DNA from: Pyropia yezoensis
Taxonomy: Eukaryota > Rhodophyta > Bangiophyceae > Bangiales > Bangiaceae
Reading direction: 5' to 3'
Assembly: GCA_009829735.1 (NCBI GenBank)
Contig: CM020619.1
Span: 29,848,063-29,912,062 of the forward strand
Length of the DNA: 64,000 nt
Below the pieces are notes generated by a model, which made no database searches, was not told where the DNA came from, and worked only from the letters and a program-made list of their open reading frames with translations. A program made the translations under genes and the position numbers. Shown in pieces: positions 43,705 through 54,316 of this stretch. Position 1 is the stretch's first letter, and the number at the start of each line of letters is the position of its first letter.

Positions 43705-45608
43705 ATGGGCTCGGTCTGGCGTGGCGGGTCCATGCTTGCGCTGGCCGCTGCCGCGGTGGTCGCCTCCCCCGCGGCCGACGGCAGCTCTGTAGTGCCCTTT
43801 CCCGCGGGCGCCCTTCCCGGCTGGGGCGCCCTCCACACCCTGTGCTCCCTCCAATGCGAGCTCCGCGACCCGTTCACCCTCACCATCCTCGACACCCCAG
43901 TGACCCGCAATGACAGCGTGTGCCACTCGCCGGTGGACGCGGCCTCCCTTCCGGGGGGGCTCAACGACGAGGTGTACCCTGCAGAGCAGCGGCTGGGAGT
44001 GCGGGTCAAGCGCGTCGCCGCCCGGCCGGGCCGCCCGTCGGGCAGTTTGGAGCGAGACACTGTCTATGACAGGCTGCCGCTGGGCCGCGTGGCGTGCGCG
44101 GATGAGGGCGGGCAGGGGCGCATCACGGGGGAGGCCCGCGTCGTCGACCACCTGACGCTCACCCGCAACACCATCGTCGGGTCGGTGGCGCGCGTCAATG
44201 GGCTGTACGAGGTCCTGGGCGTGTCCCGCCTGACCGTCGGCGTGTGCGCCGACACCTCCTGCTCCGCGGTGGTGGCGGTGGACATGGCAGCGCCGGGAGC
44301 GGCGCTGCCCTGCGCTGGGACCACCGAAGGGTGGACTGTGCGTGGGCGGGCACCCCCGTGGTGACCTACCGGGGCACCGACGGGGTGGAGCGGCCGGTCG
44401 GCGCCGGCCGCAACGACCTGCTCACGCTCGGCCGCGGGGTCTTGGGACGCCACGACTGGCTGGGCGCCGCCGCCGCCGCGGCGTTGGGCGTCCAGTCAGA
44501 GGTGCGGCTGCTAAACCCGCAGGCGGCCCTTCTTCCCGACGGCGCCGCGCCGCCCGCCTTTGCGGGCACCATACACCGGCTCAACGGCACGCCGCCCATG
44601 CTCCGCACCGGCGGCGCTGCCCCACCCTCCGCCTCGGGGGGCACCGTCTGGCTTGACGCGGTCGCGTGGGTGTTGTGTTCGGGGCGGCGCAACGTCTTTG
44701 CCCGCGACGGGGCCGTGTGCAAGGGCGTGGCGCCCTTCATCCCCGAAAGGAAGGCAGAACTGAATGGGGAAACGGTAACCGTGCCAGGCATTCTCGAGAC
44801 GGGGCGGGGGGCCGTCCTCAGCACCTTTTGGTTCATGGTCCCCGAGGTGGTTGCACGGGCAGCTGCTCCAGACGACGCGCCCGTGTGGGCGCCCGGCCCC
44901 CAAGTCAATAGGACTGTCACGGCGCAGGCGGGGCCGCGCCTCCCCTTTCTTGCCGCCCGCGGCTTGCGGGAGATCAACCCCGACAGCCCCGAGGAGCGGG
45001 CCCTCGGTGCTGCCCTCGGCCGCCGCACCGCGCTGCTGCCCGTCCACGCAAACCGCAACTTGTCCCTTGGCGTTTCGGCTGCGCTGCAAATGGTGCAGCC
45101 GTCACGAGACGCGCTGGAAGCAGACCTGGTCCGCTTGGCAGCGACGTATGACTCGTCCGTGTGGGGGGTGGAGCAGCCAGACCCGCCCGTGACGGACGCC
45201 ACCATCGTGCTTGCGGCGGCGGTGGTTGTGGCTGAGCTGGGCACCCTTTTTTCCCTGTACGTTGGCATTGCCGTGTGGGAATCCCGAGCCGTCGGATCAT
45301 TCTTCATAGCGGCGGCGGTAGCCGCGCTTGCGCTTGCCGCCTTTATCGCCCAGTACGCGCTGGACCGCAAGGGAGACGACTGGCGTGTTGGAGCCGTTCG
45401 GGACAGCCTCCTCGCGCAGCTGACCGGCGGCGTCGACCGGGCGGCGCCGTTCACTGACCTGCGCGGCACCGTGGTGGTGCGCACCCAAACGCTGCTGTTG
45501 GCCACCCGCAATGGCTACCACCGGCGCCTGATGCTGTTACTGATGATTGGGGCCGTGGTGGCTTATTTCGTCGTGGCGGTGGGGATGCTGGTGCTGGCGT
45601 GGCGCTAA
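43705..45608 (+). CDS. Predicted secretory-pathway membrane protein, family unknown
   Basis: The ATG at 43705 begins a likely signal peptide (Ser-Met-Leu-Ala-Leu-Ala-Ala-Ala-Ala-Val-Val-Ala-Ser). A long Cys-containing, presumably lumenal or extracellular region follows. Near the C-terminus are three hydrophobic helices at about 45205-45280, 45295-45355 and 45525-45605, the last ending Leu-Ala-Trp-Arg at the stop. Total about 634 codons. The first frame runs to 44364 and the second covers 44244-45608. The register changes around 44310-44360, so there is one frameshift, a sequencing error or an unrecognised short intron. Codon choice strongly favours G/C in the third position. I do not recognise the family and assign no function. 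Confidence 0.6.
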
Positions 45609-46110
45609 ACAGGTGGTGGAGGGAGGGAGGCCACGTTGGGACGGTAGTGGGGACGTTGGCACTCGTGGGCGCGTCATGTGGGCGGTATGCGTGTCCAGGT
45701 GGTCCGCTCAAAACAACGCTTACATGCATGCAGCTTCTGCGGAAAGACTGCGTACGCAGCGAAGCACCAATAGAGTCATTCAGCAACGAGCTTTCTCATC
45801 GAGGATTCTCGTATCTTTCTCGTTCCAATGGCACGGTCGTGGCGTTCCTATGTATGTGTAGTTCAATCGAAAGAGCTCGAGACGGCACGGTCCCGACGGT
45901 GCGTCCAAGGGCACAGCCACGAACGTGGGCTGTCGGCAGATTCACTACTTTTACTAATCTTATGTTTCAAAGCGTAAGTCGGACTTGTGGTTCTTCAAAC
46001 TTCTGGTCAGGTAACGGCCAATCAGAGCGCGTTCTCGATAGCCTAGGATAACTCAAGAGATATCGCTCGACCAAAAGGCACTGCGTTGGCTTGGCGATAG
46101 CTCAGCGCTA
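45609..46110. other. Intergenic, nothing recognised
   Basis: GC content falls compared with the upstream gene. Open frames are short and have no recognisable product. An 18-bp motif CAGCCACGAACGTGGGC near 45917 resembles one near 41360 and may be a dispersed repeat. Confidence 0.4.
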
Positions 46111-46339
46111 CAGTGCGACCCCTCACTTGCCCTGGGGTAGACCAAGGAGGTGGCCCCCCTTCCAGTGTCCGACAGTTGTCCTGAGATGTTCAGATTTCAG
46201 CGATCTGGACGGTATGAGCCAATCAGCGCCCGTCAATCGCCCGAATATGAGCCGCCCGGCCGGGCCACTTCACGCGTACCCCCCCCTCAGTTGTGCCGAT
46301 CGGCACAACTGCGGGGCGGCCAAGTGAGGGGTCGCACTG
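46111..46339. mobile_element. Tc1/mariner-type MITE
   Basis: A perfect 19-bp terminal inverted repeat, CAGTGCGACCCCTCACTTG (46111-46129) and its inverse (46321-46339), is flanked on both sides by TA (46109-46110 and 46340-46341). TA duplication and CAGT-type ends are typical of Tc1/mariner. The element is 229 bp with no coding capacity. It contains a perfect 22-bp palindrome (46290-46311, centre CCGATCGG). Confidence 0.85.
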
Positions 46340-46341
46340 TA

Positions 46342-47433
46342 TCGGGAGTCAATTTCGTACAAGTCTCTCATTGGATGATCTTGATTACATAGACCTGGCA
46401 CTTTTCCATGTAACGTTACATACCAAATAGTTTTGGCTTTCTCCCGTTGGTGGCTGTGCCCTAACTTCAATTTTGCACAAGCCAAAGAAAATGAATGCTC
46501 TATCGTCATGCGCCTGATATCTATCTATCTATCTATGCTCCAAGCACTGTCGTCAAGAAACACCCATGGATTAAAAAAGGGGATTTTTTACATCCTAGAA
46601 AGATTTATCCATGGATCAATATATATCAAATCTCGATCTTTCAATTAATCTCTTGTCATTTGCTGGACTTCGCCTGACCCTCACTGCCGCGACGCCGTGG
46701 TGCGCGCCCCTCACGACGTCGCCCAGCAGCTGCGATTTACACCTGCTCGCTTCTCGCACACTCGTTGCTGATTTTCGTGCCGCCCAGGACGGTGCTGAAG
46801 GCGGCGATGGGTCGGCAAAGCCGCCAGAGCTAAAGGTATACTCCATATAGCTAGTCACCTGAGATGACCCGACATCTCGCCCCCCGCATGCCTCAGTACG
46901 TGCCGGGAGCGACCACTTTACGCTTTTTATCGAGTACAGTACTCATAGGCATGAGATAGCGTCGCTTTCTTGTATTTTCAGGGATGGTCTCATGCGCTCA
47001 AAAAGATATCACTCTGTTTGTAGCCAGGACAGCGGTGTGACTCTTTCGTAAGAATCGGCAACTCCTCCGTTTTTCTCACTTTTGAGCTTCTTCTACGCGG
47101 TGCATTGTGCTTTAGTACTCTAGAGGTCCAGGGCGAGCTTTTTCTCCCCTGCTCCACGCTATATTGCTTCCTTGCCGTGACAGAGAAGAACAGAGGTTGT
47201 TGTTCCTGACCGCCGATCGGACGTAAAAATCGGATACGGGGGCTTCCTTAGAAGTACAATGACATTAAAAACAAGTGACTTGGACTGAACTATGTCAGGC
47301 TGAAGCGCCGCCAGACATGCCTCTTCCCTTCACACCAACCCGACACTGCTTGCACCGCCGTTGCACCTGGCACTCTCCCCTACCACCTCCCTCCCCCCGA
47401 CGCCCCGTGCGCGCTCAGGCTCGGCTTGCCACT
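46342..47433. other. AT-richer intergenic region with microsatellite, no gene seen
   Basis: There is a short (ATCT)n microsatellite at about 46515-46536. No coding region recognised. This region probably contains the upstream end of the DNA transposon whose transposase starts at 47434, but I could not find convincing terminal inverted repeats. Confidence 0.45.
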
Positions 47434-48831
47434 ATGTCGCCCTCGCGCCAGATTGCTTCAGGTTGTGGCCTCTCGCGTCGGCGTCGCGCTTTCTACCGAC
47501 GGACGAAGGAGACGGCTGTCCTGGTGGACAACGTGCGTCGATTTTTTGAGGGAGAGCGCGCGGCCGGCATGACGCACGCCTTGAGTAATCCAGTGGCGCG
47601 CACAGCGCGCGCCACTGGTGTCAGTGAGCGGTCAGTTTTGCGCGTGCGCGACGATGACTTTTTTGAGTTATTGGCCGACACAGGGGATCGCAAGAGCCGC
47701 GTACGCGGGTCGCGAATTCCCCCGCCAGGAGTGCGCGCGTGCGTGACGCGGTGTACCAGCAGTACGAGAATCCCTCGCTCCCTACTGTGGATTCTACTTT
47801 GGAGTACCTCACGACCGCTGCTACGGTGCATGCGGCCACTGGAGTTGGCTCCCCTCCTACGGTTGCTTGGACCTGCACGACGCTTTTTCGTGCTATGCGA
47901 GATTTTGGTTTTCACTTTGCGCGTGGTCTCATCCATTACGACGTCGCACGCAAGAATCCAGCAATCAAGGCGCAGCGGGAGAACTACATTGACACGGTGC
48001 GCGAGTACCGTCGCGCCGGTCGTACAGTGTACTACGGCGATGAGACTTGGGTGAATAAGAACATGTCAGTCTACCGCAGTTGGAACGACGGGACGCTGAA
48101 ATCAAGACTTAACGTGCCGTCGGGAAAGGGTGGCCGGATTATTATCGCTCACGTTGGGTTCCAGGAAACGGGGTTGGTGGACGGGGCTGGCCTCGTCTTC
48201 ATTGGCCAGTCCAACACCGGGGACTACCACAATGAAATGAACTCCCAGCGATGGCTGGAGTGCCTGCAGGACGATGTCTTCCCCAAGATTCAAGGCCAAG
48301 TACTCGTCATTGACCGGGCCCCCTACCACCTGGTGCGTACTCCCGAGACCCGACCAGCGACAGCCAAGATTCGGAAGGCCGAGCTTGCTGATTGGCAGGT
48401 GGCACATGACGCCGTGCCCGACGATTTGGCGGCCCAGTGGCGGACCAAGAAGACCAAGGCGGAGCTGATGGCGCAGGCGGCCAAGAATCGGCCGGCCCCA
48501 AGGTTTCTCGTTCAAGAGCTGGCGCAAAATCCGAGGTGTGTATCCTGATTTCACGCGCTGCTCATCCGCAGCTGAACCCTATCGATATGGTGTGGGGGAC
48601 GGTGAAGATGGCGGCCAAGCGGGGTAATACTTCCTCCACGCTAACGGCTCTCGAGGAGCTCGTCGCGGTGCAGTTTGAGAAGATATCTCCTGAGAAATGT
48701 CTGAAGAATGAGCTCCACGCCATTAAGATGGAGGACTCGTATCGGCGTCTCGGGGAGATTGGCGACCAAGTGGCAGCTGCTTTTGATGAAGAGCAGCTGG
48801 AGGTTGTGGGGGGGGATTGCGACGGAGGAGA
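47434..48831 (+). pseudogene. DDE_3-type (IS630/Tc1/mariner superfamily) transposase, N-terminal and catalytic part
   Basis: The ATG at 47434 starts a basic N-terminus with a helix-turn-helix-like segment (Ala-Thr-Gly-Val-Ser-Glu-Arg-Ser-Val, near 47620). The catalytic domain has Tyr-Gly-Asp-Glu-Thr-Trp (first Asp near 48039), Gly-Gly-Arg-Ile-Ile-Ile-Ala-His and Gly-Asp-Tyr-His-Asn-Glu-Met-Asn. Ile-Asp-Arg-Ala-Pro-Tyr-His carries the second Asp (48312), and Leu-Asn-Pro-Ile-Asp-Met-Val-Trp the third acid (48584). About 90 residues separate the second and third acids, longer than the 34-37 of classic Tc1/mariner and as in the expanded DDE_3 group. The register changes near 47720-47740 and again near 48510-48550, so the gene is decayed. 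Family C cut it at 48831; its tail is at 61158-61322. Confidence 0.8.
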
Positions 48832-49299
48832 TGTGGCAGTATTGACCCCCAGGTAGGGGGGCAACACGTGCCATGCAAGGGGCGGCAGGCCACTAGCCTG
48901 ATCCGTTCCTCCCCCTGCATTTGGGTCCATACTCCCTAAGTTTGGGATAGTTAGCTTAGTAGTAAATCCAACTTGGATTTGAGGGCTTTCTGCATTTATC
49001 GTCTTGAATTTTCGTGTGGCCCGGTGGGCAGGTGCTGGGGTGGGAGATTCTGAGTGGCGAGATTCTGAGTGGACCCTGGGGGGATAAGGGGAGGGACAGC
49101 GGGGCTTGGCCCTGCGTCCCCGTCCCGACCAAGAAACTGTTGGACCACACACCATCCTCTTGTTTGTCCGTGGGGGGTTTGCCGCACAACAGGGACAGAG
49201 TGTGTGCGACTTGCACTTCTTCCGGTTCCCCCGACACGGGAGGCAGCCCTAGCACACCGCCCCAACTTGGGTGCGTGTGTGCTAGTGGTTTTTGCCACA
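48832..49299 (+). repeat. Family C 5' LTR
   Basis: The LTR is 468 bp, starting TGTGGCA and ending TGCCACA (7-bp inverted ends). It contains an internal 15-bp direct repeat (GAGATTCTGAGTGGC-like) near 49041-49070. The ends resemble those of family A (TGTAGCA). Confidence 0.95.
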
Positions 49300-49301
49300 T
49301 T

Positions 49302-49318
49302 TGGTGGAGCAGCAGGGG
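49302..49318 (+). other. Family C primer binding site
   Basis: TGGTGGAGCAGCAGGGG, identical over 17 nt to family A despite otherwise different LTRs. Confidence 0.85.
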
Positions 49319-49418
49319 ATAGAGGTAAACTTTACCTCCGGGTGCACCCGGGTGTAGGGGGCCCTCTGTCTCAGAGGAACGGTGGTCTTGGACCGTGTCA
49401 TACGGATCGTCAGCCAAC

Positions 49419-51362
49419 ATGGCTATCTCGGACCCCCCGTCGTCCGGGGAGTACACGGGTGACGCACGTACTTCAGTGCCTTTGAATACTGGTGAGACAC
49501 AGGTGGGTTTACCTGGGGTCGCAGAGGGACTAGAGGTCCCTCAAGCCAGCAGGACTGGAAGTACGGGCGGGCAACAGGCCACCCCGACTCAGTCGGGAGT
49601 TCACTCGGGTGACGCTTCTGATGTGGGTGGGCCGAAGTCTGGCCACCGTGTGGTATACTCAACGGGAACGTCCCAAGGGGTGAGGACTGTCCCCGCGGGT
49701 TCCACTCGGGTTGGAGCCAACTTTGGCTTGGAGTCGTCGCCAACTAGGCTTTCGGAGGACGGTGGACCTCCGTTGGTCGGCGATGGGCTCGCGCCCATGC
49801 CCCCGGTTGAGACCCCTGAGGAACGTGGTTACCCCTCAGGTGGACTCCCGGAGGCGGACCGAGACTCAACTGGAGTCGTCAATCCACTCCTCGCGGAAAC
49901 TGTCCGTCGGGAGGCGACCAATGTGTTGCGGCAGACTTTGCCGGACCTGGTGGTCACGATGACGAATACTATTCTGAATCAGATTGTGGCGAGTTTGCCA
50001 GATGGCCTTAATGTCCAAACCGGATTGGGGCTTTCGAGCCCGCAGGCGCAGGGGGAATCCCCCCTTACGCCTATCTCTGGTCGCCCCGAACTGGGGGCGA
50101 CACCTGTGACTCCCAACGAGGGAGCCACACCATACTCGGTGGGGCGTACGCCCTTCACGGGGGAGTTCCCCCCGGAAACGCCGGCGGCTACACCAAGCGC
50201 GCCGCGCCGGACTACAGGCACTGAGAGTGAACTTACCCCAGTGCCACAGCGGCTGTTCCCTCAACGTGAGGTGCCGCCCAAGATCCAGGTAGCCAACCCG
50301 GTCTACCAGAGGATCTTTGACTGTGAGACCTACGCCCTCCACAACAAGCCGGTGGCGTATGGTCCTGACCAGGCCCGAGCCATGGGCCGTGCCAAGAAGA
50401 ATGCACTTCATTCTTTTGGGCACAAAGCGGAGTGGGACGGAACTCCCCCCCTCCGTGTCTTTGAGTTCCTACGTCGTTTCACAAAAGCCTGTGACGACAA
50501 TGCCATAAGTGAAGGCATGGCTTTTTACATGCTACAGGAGTTTACGAAGGGCGACCTACGGACAGAACTTATGTCCGTCATGCCCAGCTCCTCAAGTGGA
50601 GGCGCTGGGGAGGTGACGTCCTATTTGGGGCTCGTCAACTGGTTGTTGAGAGCCATGGTTGATGAGGCAGCGTTGGCTTCTCAAGTCGAGGAGTTTACGC
50701 AAGCCCATCAGGAAGAGGCGGAGGACGAGTTGTCCTTTGCGGAGCGAGTCCGTAAGCTCAACAATCTTCGTGGTTTCTTCATCCACAAGCTGTGGTGAAG
50801 AGTCGGTTTGTGGAGGGACTCCATTGGTCAGTCCGGATGGAGACCCGGGAGCATAACACTGGCCCGGGCGACCCTGGCCGAGTTGGCCAGGTTCGCCTAT
50901 CGCAGAGGCGAGGCCTACCGCAAGTTGCGGGAGGAACAACGCCAGGAGCGTCAGGCCGAGTTGGCCAAGGAACGGGAGGAGGCGCGCCAGGCCAGAGAGT
51001 TGAGAGAGCACGCCGAATCCGCAAGGAGAGGGTGGTAGCTGCCGTGGGAACTTCCCAGGGTATCCCTTCGTCTTCCCCAGTTGGGAAGACCCTCCCGGAA
51101 CGGACCATCGGTGTTGGAACTGCAACTCCGATGGTCACTGGGCATATGATTGCCCCAAGTTGAGTAAACGCATCCAACAACTTGTTAGGAATGCGAGTAA
51201 AAGTCGGCTACGAACGAAGTACGTTCACGCCGCGAGGGTGGGTCTCGACCGGTCGTTGCGGTCGCCACACCCTCGGCGGAGGAGGCGGACACGTCGTCCT
51301 CGGACTCGTCGTCTTCCTCCCCGCCCTCAGATTCGGACGCCAAGTCGGCGGGAAACGAATGA
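49419..51362 (+). pseudogene. gag: Family C gag, first assembled copy
   Basis: Gag begins at ATG 49419. It has a Thr/Ser/Pro/Gly-rich N-terminus, a helical capsid-like region (about 50270-50800), a Glu/Arg-rich coiled-coil-like stretch and a CCHC knuckle (Cys-Asn-Ser-Asp-Gly-His motif, near 51117-51160). It ends in a Ser/Asp tail with the GGGAAAC heptamer at 51350-51356. The same sequence appears again at 52372-54316. This copy degrades towards the gap and is probably the low-quality end of one contig, not a separate gene. Confidence 0.75.
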
Positions 51363-51564
51363 CCGTTGGGGCTGGTCGTCCGAAGCTCACAACGGCAGCC
51401 TCGGCCAAGTGGGCCAGGAGGACGAACCAACCGTGCCGGATATTGCGGCGACCTAAGGGAGTCCGCCCACCTCGGGTAGGACTCCCCAAGAACGTAAACC
51501 CACGTCGGGTCATCGCGGTGCTGACGGGTGAGAACTTCCAGGTGGCTGGACGGGTGCAACTTGC

Positions 51565-52064
51565 NNNNNNNNNNNNNNNNNNNNNNNNNNNNNNNNNNNN
51601 NNNNNNNNNNNNNNNNNNNNNNNNNNNNNNNNNNNNNNNNNNNNNNNNNNNNNNNNNNNNNNNNNNNNNNNNNNNNNNNNNNNNNNNNNNNNNNNNNNNN
51701 NNNNNNNNNNNNNNNNNNNNNNNNNNNNNNNNNNNNNNNNNNNNNNNNNNNNNNNNNNNNNNNNNNNNNNNNNNNNNNNNNNNNNNNNNNNNNNNNNNNN
51801 NNNNNNNNNNNNNNNNNNNNNNNNNNNNNNNNNNNNNNNNNNNNNNNNNNNNNNNNNNNNNNNNNNNNNNNNNNNNNNNNNNNNNNNNNNNNNNNNNNNN
51901 NNNNNNNNNNNNNNNNNNNNNNNNNNNNNNNNNNNNNNNNNNNNNNNNNNNNNNNNNNNNNNNNNNNNNNNNNNNNNNNNNNNNNNNNNNNNNNNNNNNN
52001 NNNNNNNNNNNNNNNNNNNNNNNNNNNNNNNNNNNNNNNNNNNNNNNNNNNNNNNNNNNNNNNN
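51565..52064. other. Assembly gap, 500 N
   Basis: Exactly 500 N. The sequence before it (49110-51564) and after it (52065-54518) is the same, which suggests overlapping contig ends that were not merged. Confidence 0.95.
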
Positions 52065-52371
52065 CCCTGCGTCCCCGTCCCGACCAAGAAACTGTTGGAC
52101 CACACACCATCCTCTTGTTTGTCCGTGGGGGGTTTTGCCGCACAACAGGGACAGAGTGTGTGCGACTTGCACTTCTTCCGGTTCCCCCGACACGGGAGGC
52201 AGCCCTAGCACACCGCCCCAACTTGGGTGCGTGTGTGCTAGTGTTTTTGCCACATTTGGTGAGCAGCAGGGATAGAGGTAAACTTTACCTCCGGGTGCAC
52301 CCGGGTGTAGGGGGCCCTCTGTCTCAGAGGAACGGTGGTCTTGGACCGTGTCATACGGATCGTCAGCCAAC

Positions 52372-54316
52372 ATGGCTATCTCGGACCCCCCGTCGTCCGG
52401 GAGTACACGGGTGACGCACGTACTTCAGTGCCTTTGAATACTGGTGAGACACAGGTGGGTTTACCTGGGGTCGCAGAGGGACTAGAGGTCCCTCAAGCCA
52501 GCAGGACTGGAAGTACGGGCGGGCAACAGGCCACCCCGACTCAGTCGGGAGTTCACTCGGGTGACGCTTCTGATGTGGGTGGGCCGAAGTCTGGCCACCG
52601 TGTGGTATACTCAACGGGAACGTCCCAAGGGGTGAGGACTGTCCCCGCGGGTTCCACTCGGGTTGGAGCAACTTTGGCTTGGAGTCGTCGCCAACTAGGC
52701 TTTCGGAGGACGGTGGACCTCCGTTGGTCGGCGATGGGCTCGCGCCCATGCCCCCGGTTGAGACCCCTGAGGAACGTGGTTACCCCTCAGGTGGACTCCC
52801 GGAGGCGGACCGAGACTCAACTGGAGTCGTCAATCCACTCCTCGCGGAAACTGTCCGTCGGGAGGCGACCAATGTGTTGCGGCAGACTTTGCCGGACCTG
52901 GTGGTCACGATGACGAATACTATTCTGAATCAGATTGTGGCGGAGTTTGCCAGATGGCCTTAATGTCCAAACCGGATTGGGGCTTTCGAGCCCGCAGGCG
53001 CAGGGGGAATCCCCCCTTACGCCTATCTCTGGTCGCCCCGAACTGGGGGCGACACCTGTGACTCCCAACGAGGGAGCCACACCATACTCGGTGGGGCGTA
53101 CGCCCTTCACGGGGGAGTTCCCCCGGAAACGCCGGCGGCTACACCAAGCGCGCCGCGCCGGACTACAGGCACTGAGAGTGAACTTACCCCAGTGCCACAG
53201 CGGCTGTTCCCTCAACGTGAGGTGCCGCCCAAGATCCAGGTAGCCAACCCGGTCTACCAGAGGATCTTTGACTGTGAGACCTACGCCCTCCACAACAAGC
53301 CGGTGGCGTATGGTCCTGACCAGGCCCGAGCCATGGGCCGTGCCAAGAAGAATGCACTTCATTCTTTTGGGCACAAAGCGGAGTGGGACGGAACTCCCCC
53401 CCTCCGTGTCTTTGAGTTCCTACGTCGTTTCACAAAAGCCTGTGACGACAATGCCATAAGTGAAGGCATGGCTTTTTACATGCTACAGGAGTTTACGAAG
53501 GGCGACCTACGGACAGAACTTATGTCCGTCATGCCCAGCTCCTCAAGTGGAGGCGCTGGGGAGGTGACGTCCTATTTGGGGCTCGTCAACTGGTTGTTGA
53601 GAGCCATGGTTGATGAGGCAGCGTTGGCTTCTCAAGTCGAGGAGTTTACGCAAGCCCATCAGGAAGAGGCGGAGGACGAGTTGTCCTTTGCGGAGCGAGT
53701 CCGTAAGCTCAACAATCTTCGTGGGTTTCTTCATCCACAAGCTGTGGTGAAGAGTCGGTTTGTGGAGGGACTCCATTGGTCAGTCCGGATGGAGACCCGG
53801 GAGCATAACACTGCCCGGGCGACCCTGGCCGAGTTGGCCAGGTTCGCCTATCGCAGAGGCGAGGCCTACCGCAAGTTGCGGGAGGAACAACGCCAGGAGC
53901 GTCAGGCCGAGTTGGCCAAGGAACGGGAGGAGGCGCGCCAGGCCAGAGAGTTGAGAGAGGCACGCCGAATCCGCAAGGAGAGGGTGGTAGCTGCCGTGGG
54001 AACTTCCCAGGGTATCCCTTCGTCTTCCCCAGTTGGGAAGACCCCTCCCGGAACGGACCATCGGTGTTGGAACTGCAACTCCGATGGTCACTGGGCATAT
54101 GATTGCCCCAAGTTGAGTAAACGCATCCAACAACTTGTTAGGAATGCGAGTAAAAAGTCGGCTACGAACGAAGTACGTTCACGCCGCGAGGGTGGGTCTC
54201 GACCGGTCGTTGCGGTCGCCACACCCTCGGCGGAGGAGGCGGACACGTCGTCCTCGGACTCGTCGTCTTCCTCCCCGCCCTCAGATTCGGACGCCAAGTC
54301 GGCGGGAAACGAATGA
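52372..54316 (+). pseudogene. gag: Family C gag, second assembled copy
   Basis: About 648 codons from the ATG at 52372. The capsid-like middle, Glu/Arg-rich helix and CCHC knuckle (Cys-Trp-Asn-Cys ... His ... Asp-Cys, near 54063-54105) are clear, as are the Ser-rich acidic tail and Gly-Asn-Glu end. The stop TGA (54314-54316) overlaps the pol ATG (54313) as ATGA. The first half lies next to the gap and is not open throughout; the second half is. Confidence 0.8.
54304..54310 (+). promoter_or_regulatory. Candidate -1 frameshift heptamer, family C
   Basis: GGGAAAC is read G GGA AAC in the gag frame. A -1 slip enters the pol frame directly, with no stop in between. The ATGA overlap (54313-54316) would also permit termination-reinitiation, so the mechanism is open. 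Confidence 0.7.

Noticed and set aside
48501-48600. Short intron (GT...AG) in the transposase near its third catalytic motif
   Set aside because: Removing it would delete residues that match the conserved His-Pro-Gln-Leu-Asn-Pro motif; a frameshift in a decayed gene explains it better.
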